Notes under the pieces: generated by a model | What the model was told of the DNA's origin: nothing | Database searches by the model: none | The model's input: only the letters and a program-made list of their open reading frames with translations | Shown here: positions 7,360 to 15,588 of the stretch, one piece after another | Layout: each line of letters begins with the position of its first letter | How positions within the stretch are numbered: the first letter of the stretch is position 1 | Position numbers and translations under genes: made by a program | Origin: Granulosicoccus sp964449565 | Lineage (GTDB): Bacteria; Pseudomonadota; Gammaproteobacteria; Granulosicoccales; Granulosicoccaceae | Direction: 5' to 3' | DNA: 20,865 bases | Assembly (NCBI GenBank): GCA_964449565.1 | Contig: CAYUZB010000066.1 | Location: 1 to 20,865 of the forward strand

Positions 7360-10260
7360 TCAGGCGGCACCCTTGGACACGGCTGACGCCTCAGCTGTCT
7401 CCCCAGGCGCTTGATAGTCGCTCAACGGAGGGCAGGAGCAAATCAGGTTCTTGTCACCATAGACGTTATCGATACGCCGAACCGGCGGCCAGTACTTGCT
7501 GTCCGGGCTGACACCGGATGGAAACACGGCAATTGCTCGACTATAGGCATGTGTCCAGGATTCTTCGGCAAGCATCGACACGGTGTGCGGGGCATTGACT
7601 AATGGGTTGTCCTCGGCCGTCTGACCATCAATACCCTTGGCAACATCAGCAGCTTCACTGGCAATCGCAAGCATGGCATCGCAAAACCGATCAATCTCGC
7701 CAAGCGATTCACTTTCTGTCGGTTCGACCATCAGGGTTCCCGCTACCGGGAAGGACATGGTTGGCGCATGAAAGCCATAGTCCATCAAGCGCTTGGCGAT
7801 GTCATCAACGGTTATTCCCGTCTCGTCCTTGAGAACACGGGTATCGAGAATACATTCATGCGCGACAAACCCTTCATGTCCGCGATACAGAATCGGATAA
7901 GCTGACTCAAGTTTTTTCGCGATGTAATTCGCGTTGAGTATGGCAATTTCGGTAGCACGCCTGAGACCCGCTGCCCCCATCATACGAATGTACATCCAGG
8001 TGATCGGCAGGATCAAAGCGCTACCGTAAGGCGCAGCGCTGACCACACCCGCGCTATCACCCAATACATGATGGCCCGGCAACCATTCGGCCAGATGTGC
8101 TTTGACACCTATGGGACCAACGCCGGGTCCACCGCCGCCATGAGGAATGCAGAAGGTCTTGTGCAAATTGAGATGTGACACATCGCCACCAAACTCACCC
8201 GGATGTGCAGTACCGACCATTGCATTAAGATTCGCGCCATCAATATAGACCTGACCGCCTGCTGCATGAACCCGCTCACACACGTCACGGACTTCAGTTT
8301 CAAAGACACCGTGAGTTGATGGATAGGTAATCATGATCGCCGCGACACGGCCTTCATGCGCCGCCAGTTTTTCATCAAGATCGGCCAGGTCAACATTGCC
8401 GTCATTGTCGCAGGCAACCACGACAACGGCCATGCCGGCCATTTGTGCACTGGCTGGGTTTGTGCCATGGGCGGAACTTGGAATCAGACAAATATTTCGC
8501 GCGGTATCATCCCGGCTTTCATGGTAACGGCGAATAGCCAGCAAGCCGGCATACTCCCCCTGACTGCCAGCATTGGGTTGCAATGATAAAGCGTCATAAC
8601 CGGTACACGCACACAACATGTTCTCAAGTTCACTGACCAGGCGTGCATAACCTTGTGTTTGCGAGCTCGGGGCAAACGGATGTATCGCCGAAAACTCAGG
8701 CCAGGACAAAGGTGTCATTTCCGACGCAGCATTAAGCTTCATCGTGCAGGAACCCAGCGGAATCATGGCTTGATCCAACGCAATGTCTTTTGTCGCAAGC
8801 AGTCTCAGATAACGCATCATCTCGGTTTCCGAGTGATACGCATGAAAACAGGGTTGTGACATGAAGTCGGGCATTCGATCAAGCGCCGGATCACGACTTT
8901 CGGTATTGACAAGTGCCCACGCATCTTCTTGTTGATTGGTCAGCGCCGCACCAAGTTTGCGCACATCATCAAGCGTCGTGGTTTCATCCAGGCTGACGCC
9001 GACGACAGTGTCATCGATCAAGCGTATGTTGTAACCTGCTTCCAGTGCTCGGGCGACAGCCGCAGGACCATCCGCAACCCCGATACTCAAGGTATCGAAC
9101 CAGTGCGTGTTATTGATGCTCAATCCCGATGCTTCACACCTGGCTGCCAGCTGATCGGTTAATGATCGCACGCGACGAGCAATGGTAATCAGCCCAGACG
9201 GTCCGTGATAACAAGCGTACAAGGTTGCAATAATCGCAAGTAGTGCCTGTGCCGTACAAATATTCGACGTAGCTTTTTCCCGTCTGATGTGTTGCTCACG
9301 CGTTTGCAAGGCAAGTCGATAGGCCGGTTTGCCATCGGCCGTCAATGACTGGCCGACAAGTCGTCCCGGCAGACTACGTTTGTGCTTGTCAGTGGTTGCC
9401 ATGAACGCCGCGTGCGGCCCGCCAAATCCCATTGGCACACCAAATCGTTGCGCACTGCCGACCACAATATCAGCGCCCCAATCACCCGGTGGGGCCAGCA
9501 CGGTCAGGCTTAAAAGGTCCGCAGCGACAATCGTCATGGCACCCGACGCTTTAACCGCCGTCGCGATGGATGCAGCGTCATGCACTTCACCGAAACTGCC
9601 TGGATACTGAATCAGAACGGCAAAGACATCCGCACCTTCTTCATTGAGTATTGCCGGTATTGAATCAATCGCAACAACACGCACATCAAGTTCTAACGGT
9701 TCAGCCCGTGTTTTGATGACATCAATGGATTGCTGGTGACAATCATCAGCAAGCAGCATGACGGAACGCTTGCCGCGCAGTGCGCGATGTGCCATCGCCA
9801 TGGCCTCCGCCGCCGCTGTTGCTTCATCAAGTAGTGACGCGTTGGCAATTGGCAGCGCAGTCAGTTCTGTAATCAGCGTCTGAAAATTGAACAGAACTTC
9901 GAGGCGCCCCTGCGCAATTTCAGGCTGATACGGTGTATATGCGGTATACCAGGCCGGGTTCTCGAAGACATTACGGGCAATGACACTAGGTAGATAACAG
10001 TCGTTGTAACCCTGCCCCAGCGCACTTCGTTTGACCTCGTTCATTGAGGCGATTTCACGAATCTCAGCCAGCGCAGCGGCCTCACTCAGGCCCGTATCAA
10101 GCGCAAGCTCATCGCGCAGACGAATACCCTCGGGTATGACCTTGTCGATGAGTTCATCAACCGACGACACGCCAAGTGTATCAAGCATGCGACTGATGTC
10201 AGCCTCACGCGGGCCGATATGGCGGGCTACAAATTCGCTTAACAGGTCTTGTCCCGTCAT
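7360..10260 (-). CDS. gcvP: Glycine dehydrogenase (decarboxylating), P protein
   Basis: GcvP decarboxylates glycine with PLP and passes the aminomethyl group to the lipoyl arm of GcvH. It is the single-chain form (966 residues, close to the approximately 957 of E. coli), with an N-terminal half (FVARHIGP, FGGPHAAFMAT, LPGRLVGQS) and a C-terminal half (MIPLGSCTMKLNA, PNAGSQGEYAG, SAHGTNPASAQMAG). The PLP lysine is Lys701 in HLNLHKTFCIPHGGGGPG. The C-terminus (NVYGDKNLICSCPP) is typical. It is the last gene of gcvT-gcvH-gcvP, 47 bases after gcvH, and should be controlled by the glycine riboswitch ahead of gcvT. No frameshift is visible. Confidence 0.98.
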   Translation of the reverse strand: MTGQDLLSEFVARHIGPREADISRMLDTLGVSSVDELIDKVIPEGIRLRDELALDTGLSEAAALAEIREIASMNEVKRSALGQGYNDCYLPSVIARNVFENPAWYTAYTPYQPEIAQGRLEVLFNFQTLITELTALPIANASLLDEATAAAEAMAMAHRALRGKRSVMLLADDCHQQSIDVIKTRAEPLELDVRVVAIDSIPAILNEEGADVFAVLIQYPGSFGEVHDAASIATAVKASGAMTIVAADLLSLTVLAPPGDWGADIVVGSAQRFGVPMGFGGPHAAFMATTDKHKRSLPGRLVGQSLTADGKPAYRLALQTREQHIRREKATSNICTAQALLAIIATLYACYHGPSGLITIARRVRSLTDQLAARCEASGLSINNTHWFDTLSIGVADGPAAVARALEAGYNIRLIDDTVVGVSLDETTTLDDVRKLGAALTNQQEDAWALVNTESRDPALDRMPDFMSQPCFHAYHSETEMMRYLRLLATKDIALDQAMIPLGSCTMKLNAASEMTPLSWPEFSAIHPFAPSSQTQGYARLVSELENMLCACTGYDALSLQPNAGSQGEYAGLLAIRRYHESRDDTARNICLIPSSAHGTNPASAQMAGMAVVVVACDNDGNVDLADLDEKLAAHEGRVAAIMITYPSTHGVFETEVRDVCERVHAAGGQVYIDGANLNAMVGTAHPGEFGGDVSHLNLHKTFCIPHGGGGPGVGPIGVKAHLAEWLPGHHVLGDSAGVVSAAPYGSALILPITWMYIRMMGAAGLRRATEIAILNANYIAKKLESAYPILYRGHEGFVAHECILDTRVLKDETGITVDDIAKRLMDYGFHAPTMSFPVAGTLMVEPTESESLGEIDRFCDAMLAIASEAADVAKGIDGQTAEDNPLVNAPHTVSMLAEESWTHAYSRAIAVFPSGVSPDSKYWPPVRRIDNVYGDKNLICSCPPLSDYQAPGETAEASAVSKGAA

Positions 10261-10307
10261 GGTGTTCTACTCGTTTGTTGCTCGTTATTGACTGGTTACT
10301 TGTTTCT

Positions 10308-10589
10308 TTACTCGCCAGCGTCGGCAAAGGCTTCGTATGCGTCAGGGTCCATCAATGCTTCGATATCATTGGCATCATTGGGTTGCAGTTTGAAGATCCA
10401 GCCCTCGCCATAAGGGTCACTGTTAACCAGCTCCGGATTGTCGCCAAGCTCACCGTTGGTATCGATCACCTTGCCGGCGACAGGCGCATAGATATCCGAC
10501 GCTGCCTTGACCGATTCGACTACGGCAATGCCCTCTTCAGCATCACAACTGTGATCAATCTCGGGGGTTTCAACAAACACGAGATCACC
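10308..10589 (-). CDS. gcvH: Glycine cleavage H protein, N-terminus lost in gap
   Basis: GcvH is the lipoylated shuttle of the glycine cleavage system. The 93 visible residues run from GDLVFVETPEID to the stop. ESVKAASDIYAP carries the lipoyl-accepting Lys (visible residue 28), and NPELVNSDPYGEGWIFKLQ is the usual C-terminal part. By comparison with the roughly 129-residue family, about 35 N-terminal residues and the start codon lie in the adjacent N block. An apparent ATG beyond the gap belongs to a shadow frame of gcvT and is not the start. Confidence 0.95.
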   Translation of the reverse strand, partial: GDLVFVETPEIDHSCDAEEGIAVVESVKAASDIYAPVAGKVIDTNGELGDNPELVNSDPYGEGWIFKLQPNDANDIEALMDPDAYEAFADAGE

Positions 10590-10689
10590 NNNNNNNNNNN
10601 NNNNNNNNNNNNNNNNNNNNNNNNNNNNNNNNNNNNNNNNNNNNNNNNNNNNNNNNNNNNNNNNNNNNNNNNNNNNNNNNNNNNNNNNN
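10590..10689. other. Assembly gap of exactly 100 N across the gcvT/gcvH junction
   Basis: The run is exactly 100 N. The missing part must hold the last ~100 residues of GcvT, a spacer, and ~35 residues of GcvH, so at least about 400 bases are absent. The N count is therefore a placeholder. Open frames that cross it are artefacts. Confidence 0.95.
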
Positions 10690-11460
10690 AAGGTCAATGG
10701 TCCAGGCAATACCCGATTCAGCCGGTGTATGCTCTTCATCGAGATCATTCCCATACAAGCTCATTCCGGCTTCAAGTCGTAAGGTATCTCGAGCACCGAG
10801 CCCCGCTGGTGTGACACCTGCATCGACCAAGGCCTGCCAGAATTCAGTGGCATCGGACTCAGGCAGAGCAATTTCAAGCCCGTCCTCGCCGGTATAACCG
10901 GTACGGGCAATGAACCAATCATCCGATCGCCAGGCGCTAAAACGTTTCAATGCCTTGACCGCATCACCATTGAGATCCCGTGCATTCAAGACCGACGCCG
11001 TGGTATCCACAGCGGTGGGCCCTTGCACGGCCAGCAAAGCAAGCTTGTCCAGGACATCGATCTTTACGTCACCAGAGCGTTGCTTTTCAAACCAGGCAAG
11101 ATCCTTTTCTCTTGTCGCCGCATTCACGATCAAGCGATAGTCGTTGTCGCCCATGCAATAAACAATGAGATCATCGATGACGCCGCCCTGTTCATTGCAA
11201 AGACAGCTGTACAGCGCCTTTCCCTGCACGAGTTTCTTCACGTCGTTACTAAGCAGCTTGCGAAGCCATGGCATCGCATCGTTACCCGATATATCGACAA
11301 TGGTCATATGTGACACATCGAATACACCCGCAGACTGGCGTACGGCGTGATGCTCATTTACCAGGGATCCATAATGAACCGGCAACGAATAGCCGGCAAA
11401 ATCAACCATCTTTCCGCCAGCGTCAACATGCGCAGCATGTAGTGGTGTGTGTTTACTCAT
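10690..11460 (-). CDS. gcvT: Aminomethyltransferase (T protein), C-terminus lost in gap
   Basis: GcvT releases ammonia from the aminomethyl-lipoyl arm of GcvH and makes methylene-tetrahydrofolate. The 257 visible residues begin MSKHTPLHAAHV and include DFAGYSLPVHYGS, GVFDVSHM, QGGVIDDLIVY with the conserved Asp97, IVNAATREKD, ARTGYTGEDGLEIALP and GARDTLRLEAGMSLYGNDL. Sequence stops at GIAWTIDL, where about 100 further residues are expected from the family length of roughly 360. The ATG at 11460 has ACGGAG 10 bases ahead. It is the first gene of the operon, directly downstream of the riboswitch. Confidence 0.96.
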
Positions 11461-11484
11461 TATTTTATGGCTCCGTCAGTGGCG

Positions 11485-11505
11485 ATCGATGCAATATGCA
11501 CCGAT
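11485..11505 (-). promoter_or_regulatory. Hairpin between glycine aptamer and gcvT, possible expression platform
   Basis: On the minus strand ATCGGTGCA and TGCATCGAT form a 9-base-pair stem (one G-U pair) with a TAT loop. It begins one base after the second aptamer and ends about 24 bases before the gcvT ATG. No T run follows, so it is not a classic terminator. It may instead influence ribosome access, but I found no clear pairing with the ACGGAG ribosome site. Confidence 0.4.
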
Positions 11506-11506
11506 G

Positions 11507-11695
11507 CCCCTCTGTCCGGGAACCTGAGAGATTGGAGTGCAACCATGCTATGCACTCTTTCCCCTTGGGCGGGTAGCGTAACTACCACTCTCCAGAGTCG
11601 ACTAGCTGTGATGGTCCTTTTGCCTGAGCGTTTACGGGCTGTTGCGCCTTCGGCGCCGATTCGAACCCATAAGTCCAGAATCGGTCTCTCCCAAC
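11507..11695 (-). promoter_or_regulatory. Tandem glycine riboswitch of the gcvTHP operon
   Basis: Two glycine aptamers lie back to back in the gcvT leader. The first (about 11613-11695) shows GGGAGAGACC, then GCGCCGAAGGCGCAAC, then GTAAACGCTCAGGCAAAAGG. The second (about 11507-11600) shows CTGGAGAGTGG, CGCCCAAGGGGAAAG, and ATCTCTCAGG followed by a GGACAGAGGGG end. These are the recurring cores of the glycine riboswitch family, joined by a short linker. In this family glycine binding usually switches on the glycine cleavage operon, so high glycine should induce gcvTHP. The aptamers are seen directly; the direction of the response is from family knowledge. Confidence 0.93.
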
Positions 11696-11715
11696 ATGCT
11701 TGCGTCGTGCTGACA

Positions 11716-11744
11716 AGAATATTTGACTACCGCGTGAAAGTAAA
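11716..11744 (-). promoter_or_regulatory. Predicted promoter of the riboswitch-gcvTHP unit inside the end of lnt
   Basis: On the minus strand TTTACT (11739-11744, 4 of 6) and TATTCT (11716-11721, 4 of 6) are 17 bases apart. Transcription would start close to 11709, about 15 bases before the first aptamer. The boxes overlap the last codons and stop of lnt, so the gcv unit would have its own start despite lying directly after the lnt operon. Confidence 0.5.
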
Positions 11745-13235
11745 GCGTCTCTGAAATATTGCGACCAGCAACACGGCAAGGGCCCACAGAAAAACCGGCC
11801 AATTGCCCGTTTTCGCATAGAGGGTCATGCCTTCACGAGGTTGTACTGTCACATCAAGGATTCCTTGGGTGTCGTGTGCAATACGGCCCTCCACCTGACC
11901 GAGATGATTGATAGAGGACGACACCCCCGTGTTGGTTACACGGACCAGTGGTCGGGCAAATTCGCGGGCCCGCATACGCGCTTTCTGTTCATGCTGATGA
12001 GGTGCCGCCGTGGGTCCGAACCAGGCATCGTTGGATACATTGACCAGCAAGGTTGAGGTTGGCAACAAGGCGCGCATCTCCTCCCCATAAACATCTTCGT
12101 AACAGATTGATACACCGACCTCGACACCACGCAATGACAATGGCACGTGCGGTCCGGTTCCTGGCGACAAATCTGACATTGGAATCTGGATAAAGGCTGC
12201 GGCAAAGTCGAGAAGAAAGCGCATCGGCATAAATTCACCGAATGGCACCAGATGGCGTTTTTGATACAAGGCCTTTTCACCACCGAGTTGGCGCACACTG
12301 TTGTAGGTCCTGTCTTCTTCCCGATAAAAGCCACCCGACAACACCTCAATACCACGCGCCGACAAAGCACTTGTAAACGGCTCGAAGTAATCATCAACCA
12401 CATCAAAGAAAGTCGGTATGGCGGTTTCGGGCCATATAACCAGACCACCATTGTCAAAGTGGCTACCCAGGTTTTGCTGCGTCAACGAGGCATACTGGCG
12501 TAAGGAATTATTCAGCCGCTCCTGGCTGAATTTCAATTCCTGCGGGATATTGGCCTGAACCAGACGTACGGCCAGCGGATCACCGACAGGTGTTGAAACT
12601 TCGATACGATTGGCCAGTGCAGCAACAAGCACAAGCATGACCATCACACCCGCGACCAGGAATTGCTTGACGCCTCGAGTCAATACCACGCAAACAAGAA
12701 ACGCTGCGAACAACACCACACAGGCACTCAAGCCATAGACACCTATCCACGGGGCGAATGACCCCAACGGGCCGGCTGTTTGGCTATAGCCGACCAGTAT
12801 CCAGGGAAATCCTCCCATGATCTTGCCTCGAAGCAATTCGGCTATCACCCACAAGGCGGTAAACAGTAGCGCGTTGCGTATCAGAGATGATGAAGAAGAT
12901 GACTGACTCGAAGGCTGACGCCAATGAGCCCAGACCCAAGCGGTCAGACTCGGAAAAACCGCCATGACCATCACGAATACCATTGTCAGCAAGACTGCCA
13001 GCGGTGCGATGGCAGCGCCAAACAAATGCAAGCTGTGATAAACCCAATGTACGCCAATACCAAAGTAGGCAAGACCGAACAAGGCACCGCGGATCAAACA
13101 CTCGCGTGGGGTTTGCTCTTGTAACAGGAAGTAAAACAAGGCAATCGACAGGGGTGCGATAAGCCACCACTCAGTCGGTGCAAAGGAAAATGGCAAGGCA
13201 AGGCCCGCCAGTAATGCCAATCCTCGCGCAAGCAC
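11727..13235 (-). CDS. lnt: Apolipoprotein N-acyltransferase
   Basis: Lnt adds the third acyl chain to the N-terminal cysteine of lipoproteins at the periplasmic face of the inner membrane. The 502-residue product has several N-terminal membrane helices (residues about 1-205) followed by a nitrilase-fold domain. The catalytic triad is visible as Glu270 in WPETAIP, Lys326 in YQKRHLVPFGEF and Cys378 in GVSICYEDVYG. A serine-rich stretch lies at residues 109-117 in a loop. A hydrophobic helix near the C-terminus anchors the domain. The start is GTG, 5 bases after the corC stop and without a clear Shine-Dalgarno, which suggests coupling to corC. It is the last gene of the miaB-lnt block. Confidence 0.96.
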   Translation of the reverse strand: MLARGLALLAGLALPFSFAPTEWWLIAPLSIALFYFLLQEQTPRECLIRGALFGLAYFGIGVHWVYHSLHLFGAAIAPLAVLLTMVFVMVMAVFPSLTAWVWAHWRQPSSQSSSSSSLIRNALLFTALWVIAELLRGKIMGGFPWILVGYSQTAGPLGSFAPWIGVYGLSACVVLFAAFLVCVVLTRGVKQFLVAGVMVMLVLVAALANRIEVSTPVGDPLAVRLVQANIPQELKFSQERLNNSLRQYASLTQQNLGSHFDNGGLVIWPETAIPTFFDVVDDYFEPFTSALSARGIEVLSGGFYREEDRTYNSVRQLGGEKALYQKRHLVPFGEFMPMRFLLDFAAAFIQIPMSDLSPGTGPHVPLSLRGVEVGVSICYEDVYGEEMRALLPTSTLLVNVSNDAWFGPTAAPHQHEQKARMRAREFARPLVRVTNTGVSSSINHLGQVEGRIAHDTQGILDVTVQPREGMTLYAKTGNWPVFLWALAVLLVAIFQRRFTFTR

Positions 13236-13240
13236 GACGT

Positions 13241-14086
13241 TTAATTTTCGCTGGGCAGTGTGACTTGCAACAAGTGCAAGCGGCGCGAGTCAGCTGACAG
13301 AACGCGAAAATGACAGCCTTCGATTTCAGCCTTCTCACCCGTCTTTGGCATATGTCCGATGTGCTGCATGACCAGCCCACCTATCGTGTCAAATCCCTCT
13401 TCACTCAGTTGTGTACCTAGCGCTTCATTAAACTCATCGATTGGCGTCAACGCACGAACCGAGTAATTACCATCACCGTGATCGCGAATATCAACCCCAT
13501 CCTCAGTGTCGTGCTCGTCATCGATCTCGCCGACAATCTCTTCGAGCACATCCTCAATCGTGACAAGACCCGCGACACCACCGTATTCATCGAGTACGAC
13601 CGCTAGATGATTACGTTTTGCACGAAATTCCTTGAGTAATACATTCAGACGCTTTGACTCAGGTGTAAATGTAACCTTGCGCACCACATCATCGATCTTG
13701 AATGCTTGCTGAGCGTTACTTGCGGTAAAGCGTAATACGTCTTTTGCCAGCAACACGCCAACAACATGATCGCGATCCTCATCGATGACCGGGAAACGCG
13801 AATGCCCGGACTCGATAATGACGGGCAGTATTTCTTCGATCGACATCTCGTGTTTGATGACGACCATCTGGCCACGCGGGATCATGATGTCGCGCACGCG
13901 CATTTCGACAACCTGAAACACCCCCTCAACCATCTGCAGAGTGTCGGCATCGAAAATCTTGCGTGCCTGAGCGTCACGCAACAGTTCCAGCAATTCTTCG
14001 CGGTCCCGTGGTTCACCCCCCATGGCATGGACCAGTCGGTCCATGAGGGAGCGACTACTGCCGCCTTCAGCTGAGTCATCCGTCAT
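13241..14086 (-). CDS. corC: CorC/YbeX-family CBS-domain protein
   Basis: CorC (YbeX) was linked to cobalt/magnesium resistance with CorA in enterobacteria; newer work on ybeX suggests a role in ribosome metabolism. The 281-residue product has the soluble short form: an N-terminal helical part, the signature VRDIMIPRGQM near residues 64-74, two CBS domains (about 66-125 and 130-190; GHSRFPVIDED and NHLAVVLDEYGGVAGLVTIED), and a C-terminal CorC_HlyC domain (about 200-280, GFDTIGGLVMQHIGHMPKTG). There is no membrane domain. It lies between ybeY (18-base gap) and lnt (5-base gap), the usual gammaproteobacterial order. The ATG is well placed but no Shine-Dalgarno is obvious. Confidence 0.95.
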   Translation of the reverse strand: MTDDSAEGGSSRSLMDRLVHAMGGEPRDREELLELLRDAQARKIFDADTLQMVEGVFQVVEMRVRDIMIPRGQMVVIKHEMSIEEILPVIIESGHSRFPVIDEDRDHVVGVLLAKDVLRFTASNAQQAFKIDDVVRKVTFTPESKRLNVLLKEFRAKRNHLAVVLDEYGGVAGLVTIEDVLEEIVGEIDDEHDTEDGVDIRDHGDGNYSVRALTPIDEFNEALGTQLSEEGFDTIGGLVMQHIGHMPKTGEKAEIEGCHFRVLSADSRRLHLLQVTLPSEN

Positions 14087-14104
14087 AACAACAGTATAGA
14101 GTGC

Positions 14105-14620
14105 CTAATAAGGGTTCTCCACGCCTGAATTCGAAAGTATTCGAATTTCGGCTGCCTCCATTGCGGCGGCTTCCTTATCATTCTCATGATCAAGACCCGC
14201 CAGATGTAAAACGCCATGCACGGTCAAGTGAGCCCAATGATCCAACAGGGCCTTGTCCTGCGCCTGAGCCTCCGTTTGCACGACCTCGGCACAGAAAACC
14301 AGATCCCCGAGCGCCTGCAAGCTACTGCCGCCCCTCGAGGAGTCTTCGTCCAGTACATCCAGCACAGGTAAACCGGATGGAAAACTCAATACATTGGTGG
14401 CCGAGTCTTTGGTCCGATAATCTCGGTTTAGCAATCGAATGGCATCCGGTGTGGTCAACAGCAGTGAAATCTCAAGTCGATCAGCGACCAGCAATTCACT
14501 GGTCTGACGAAGGTAGTCGACAGTTCGTTGGCACCAGAGTTCGAAAAAGGCAGCATCCGGACAAGCCTTCACCTGCGCATCGGGCAGGGCTTCGTCACGT
14601 TGCAACTCCAGGGTAAGCAT
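14105..14620 (-). CDS. ybeY: Endoribonuclease YbeY
   Basis: YbeY is a zinc-dependent endoribonuclease needed for 16S rRNA 3' maturation and ribosome quality control. The 171-residue product carries the zinc motif HLTVHGVLHLAGLDHEND, with His135, His139 and His145 as ligands, and the conserved RTKDSATNVLSFP upstream. The ATG at 14620 begins MLTLELQRDE and lies 8 bases after the ybeZ stop. The open frame continues 32 codons further inside ybeZ, but that part is cysteine-rich and unlike the family. No separate Shine-Dalgarno is seen, consistent with coupled translation. Confidence 0.95.
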   Translation of the reverse strand: MLTLELQRDEALPDAQVKACPDAAFFELWCQRTVDYLRQTSELLVADRLEISLLLTTPDAIRLLNRDYRTKDSATNVLSFPSGLPVLDVLDEDSSRGGSSLQALGDLVFCAEVVQTEAQAQDKALLDHWAHLTVHGVLHLAGLDHENDKEAAAMEAAEIRILSNSGVENPY

Positions 14621-14628
14621 CAACGGCG

Positions 14629-15588
14629 TCAGTCGTTTTCTTCGACAGCATCGTAAGCTGCAACAATGCGCTGCACCAGTGGGTGTCTGACAACATCGGA
14701 TGCCGTAAAGTGACAAAACCCCAGTCCTTCGACACCTTCCAGAACGGTTTGCACATGCTTCAGGCCAGAGAGTTGATGCCTCGGCAAATCTACCTGCGAG
14801 ATATCACCGGTGACAATGGCCTTGGAACCAAAACCGATACGAGTCAGGAACATCTTCATCTGTTCCACTGTCGTGTTCTGCGCTTCATCCATGATCACAC
14901 AGGAATGGTTCAAGGTCCGCCCACGCATATACGCAAGCGGAGCGATCTCTATAACGTTGCGTTCCACCAACTTGCCAACACGCTCGACACCCAGAAACTC
15001 ATACAAGGCATCGTAGATCGGGCGTAAGTAAGGATCCACCTTTTGCATCATGTCCCCGGGCAGAAAACCGAGTCGTTCACCGGCTTCAACCGCTGGCCGA
15101 ACCAGAACGAGTCGCTGCACCTGGTCAGCCTCGAGGGCTTCGACGGCTGCAGCAACGGCTAAAAATGTTTTTCCAGTCCCGGCCGGCCCGATTCCAAACG
15201 TCAGATCACGCTCCTTGATACTGCTGACATAAGCATGCTGACGAGGCCCACGACATTGGATAGTGGCTCGTCGCGTCTTGATGATGGTTTTGTCGGACGC
15301 TACTGGCGTCGCTTCCTGCATGGCTTTCAATCCCGATTCCTGTAGTGAGAGATGAACTTGTTCCGGAAGCAATTTGTTACTTTCGGTCAATGCATATAAA
15401 TGGTTGATAACGGCTTCCGCACTGGTAGCGGCCGATGCTGAACCCGCGACAGTAAAATGATCACCACGATTACTGATCTGTACCGAAAGGCGTTCTTCAA
15501 TCTGTTTCAGATGCTCATCAAACTGACCGCAGAGTTCAGCCAGACGTTGATTGTCAGGCGGGCTTAAACGAAATTCTAGTCGTGACAT
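14629..15588 (-). CDS. ybeZ: PhoH-like ATPase YbeZ
   Basis: YbeZ is a PhoH-family nucleotide-binding protein that works with YbeY; its exact activity (an RNA-linked ATPase or helicase) is not settled. The 319-residue product has an N-terminal KH-like extension (residues 1-70), Walker A GPAGTGKT at 134-141, Walker B VIMDEAQNT, TRIGFGSKAIVTGDISQVDLP, and a C-terminal VVRHPLVQRIVAAYD. The ATG overlaps the last 13 bases of miaB in another frame, a typical sign of coupled translation. Confidence 0.95.
   Translation of the reverse strand: MSRLEFRLSPPDNQRLAELCGQFDEHLKQIEERLSVQISNRGDHFTVAGSASAATSAEAVINHLYALTESNKLLPEQVHLSLQESGLKAMQEATPVASDKTIIKTRRATIQCRGPRQHAYVSSIKERDLTFGIGPAGTGKTFLAVAAAVEALEADQVQRLVLVRPAVEAGERLGFLPGDMMQKVDPYLRPIYDALYEFLGVERVGKLVERNVIEIAPLAYMRGRTLNHSCVIMDEAQNTTVEQMKMFLTRIGFGSKAIVTGDISQVDLPRHQLSGLKHVQTVLEGVEGLGFCHFTASDVVRHPLVQRIVAAYDAVEEND

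Noticed and set aside
10308..10754. GcvH frame extended through the gap to an ATG at 10754
   Set aside because: The extension reads a wrong frame of gcvT. The real gcvH start must be in the missing sequence.
10275..10814. Open frame of 179 codons on the plus strand across the second N block
   Set aside because: It exists only because 100 N were translated as X; it lies antisense to gcvH and gcvT.
12889..12905. Trinucleotide repeat (GAT/GAA) as a possible phase-variable tract in lnt
   Set aside because: The repeat is short and interrupted, and its unit of three would not shift the frame. It simply encodes a serine-rich loop.
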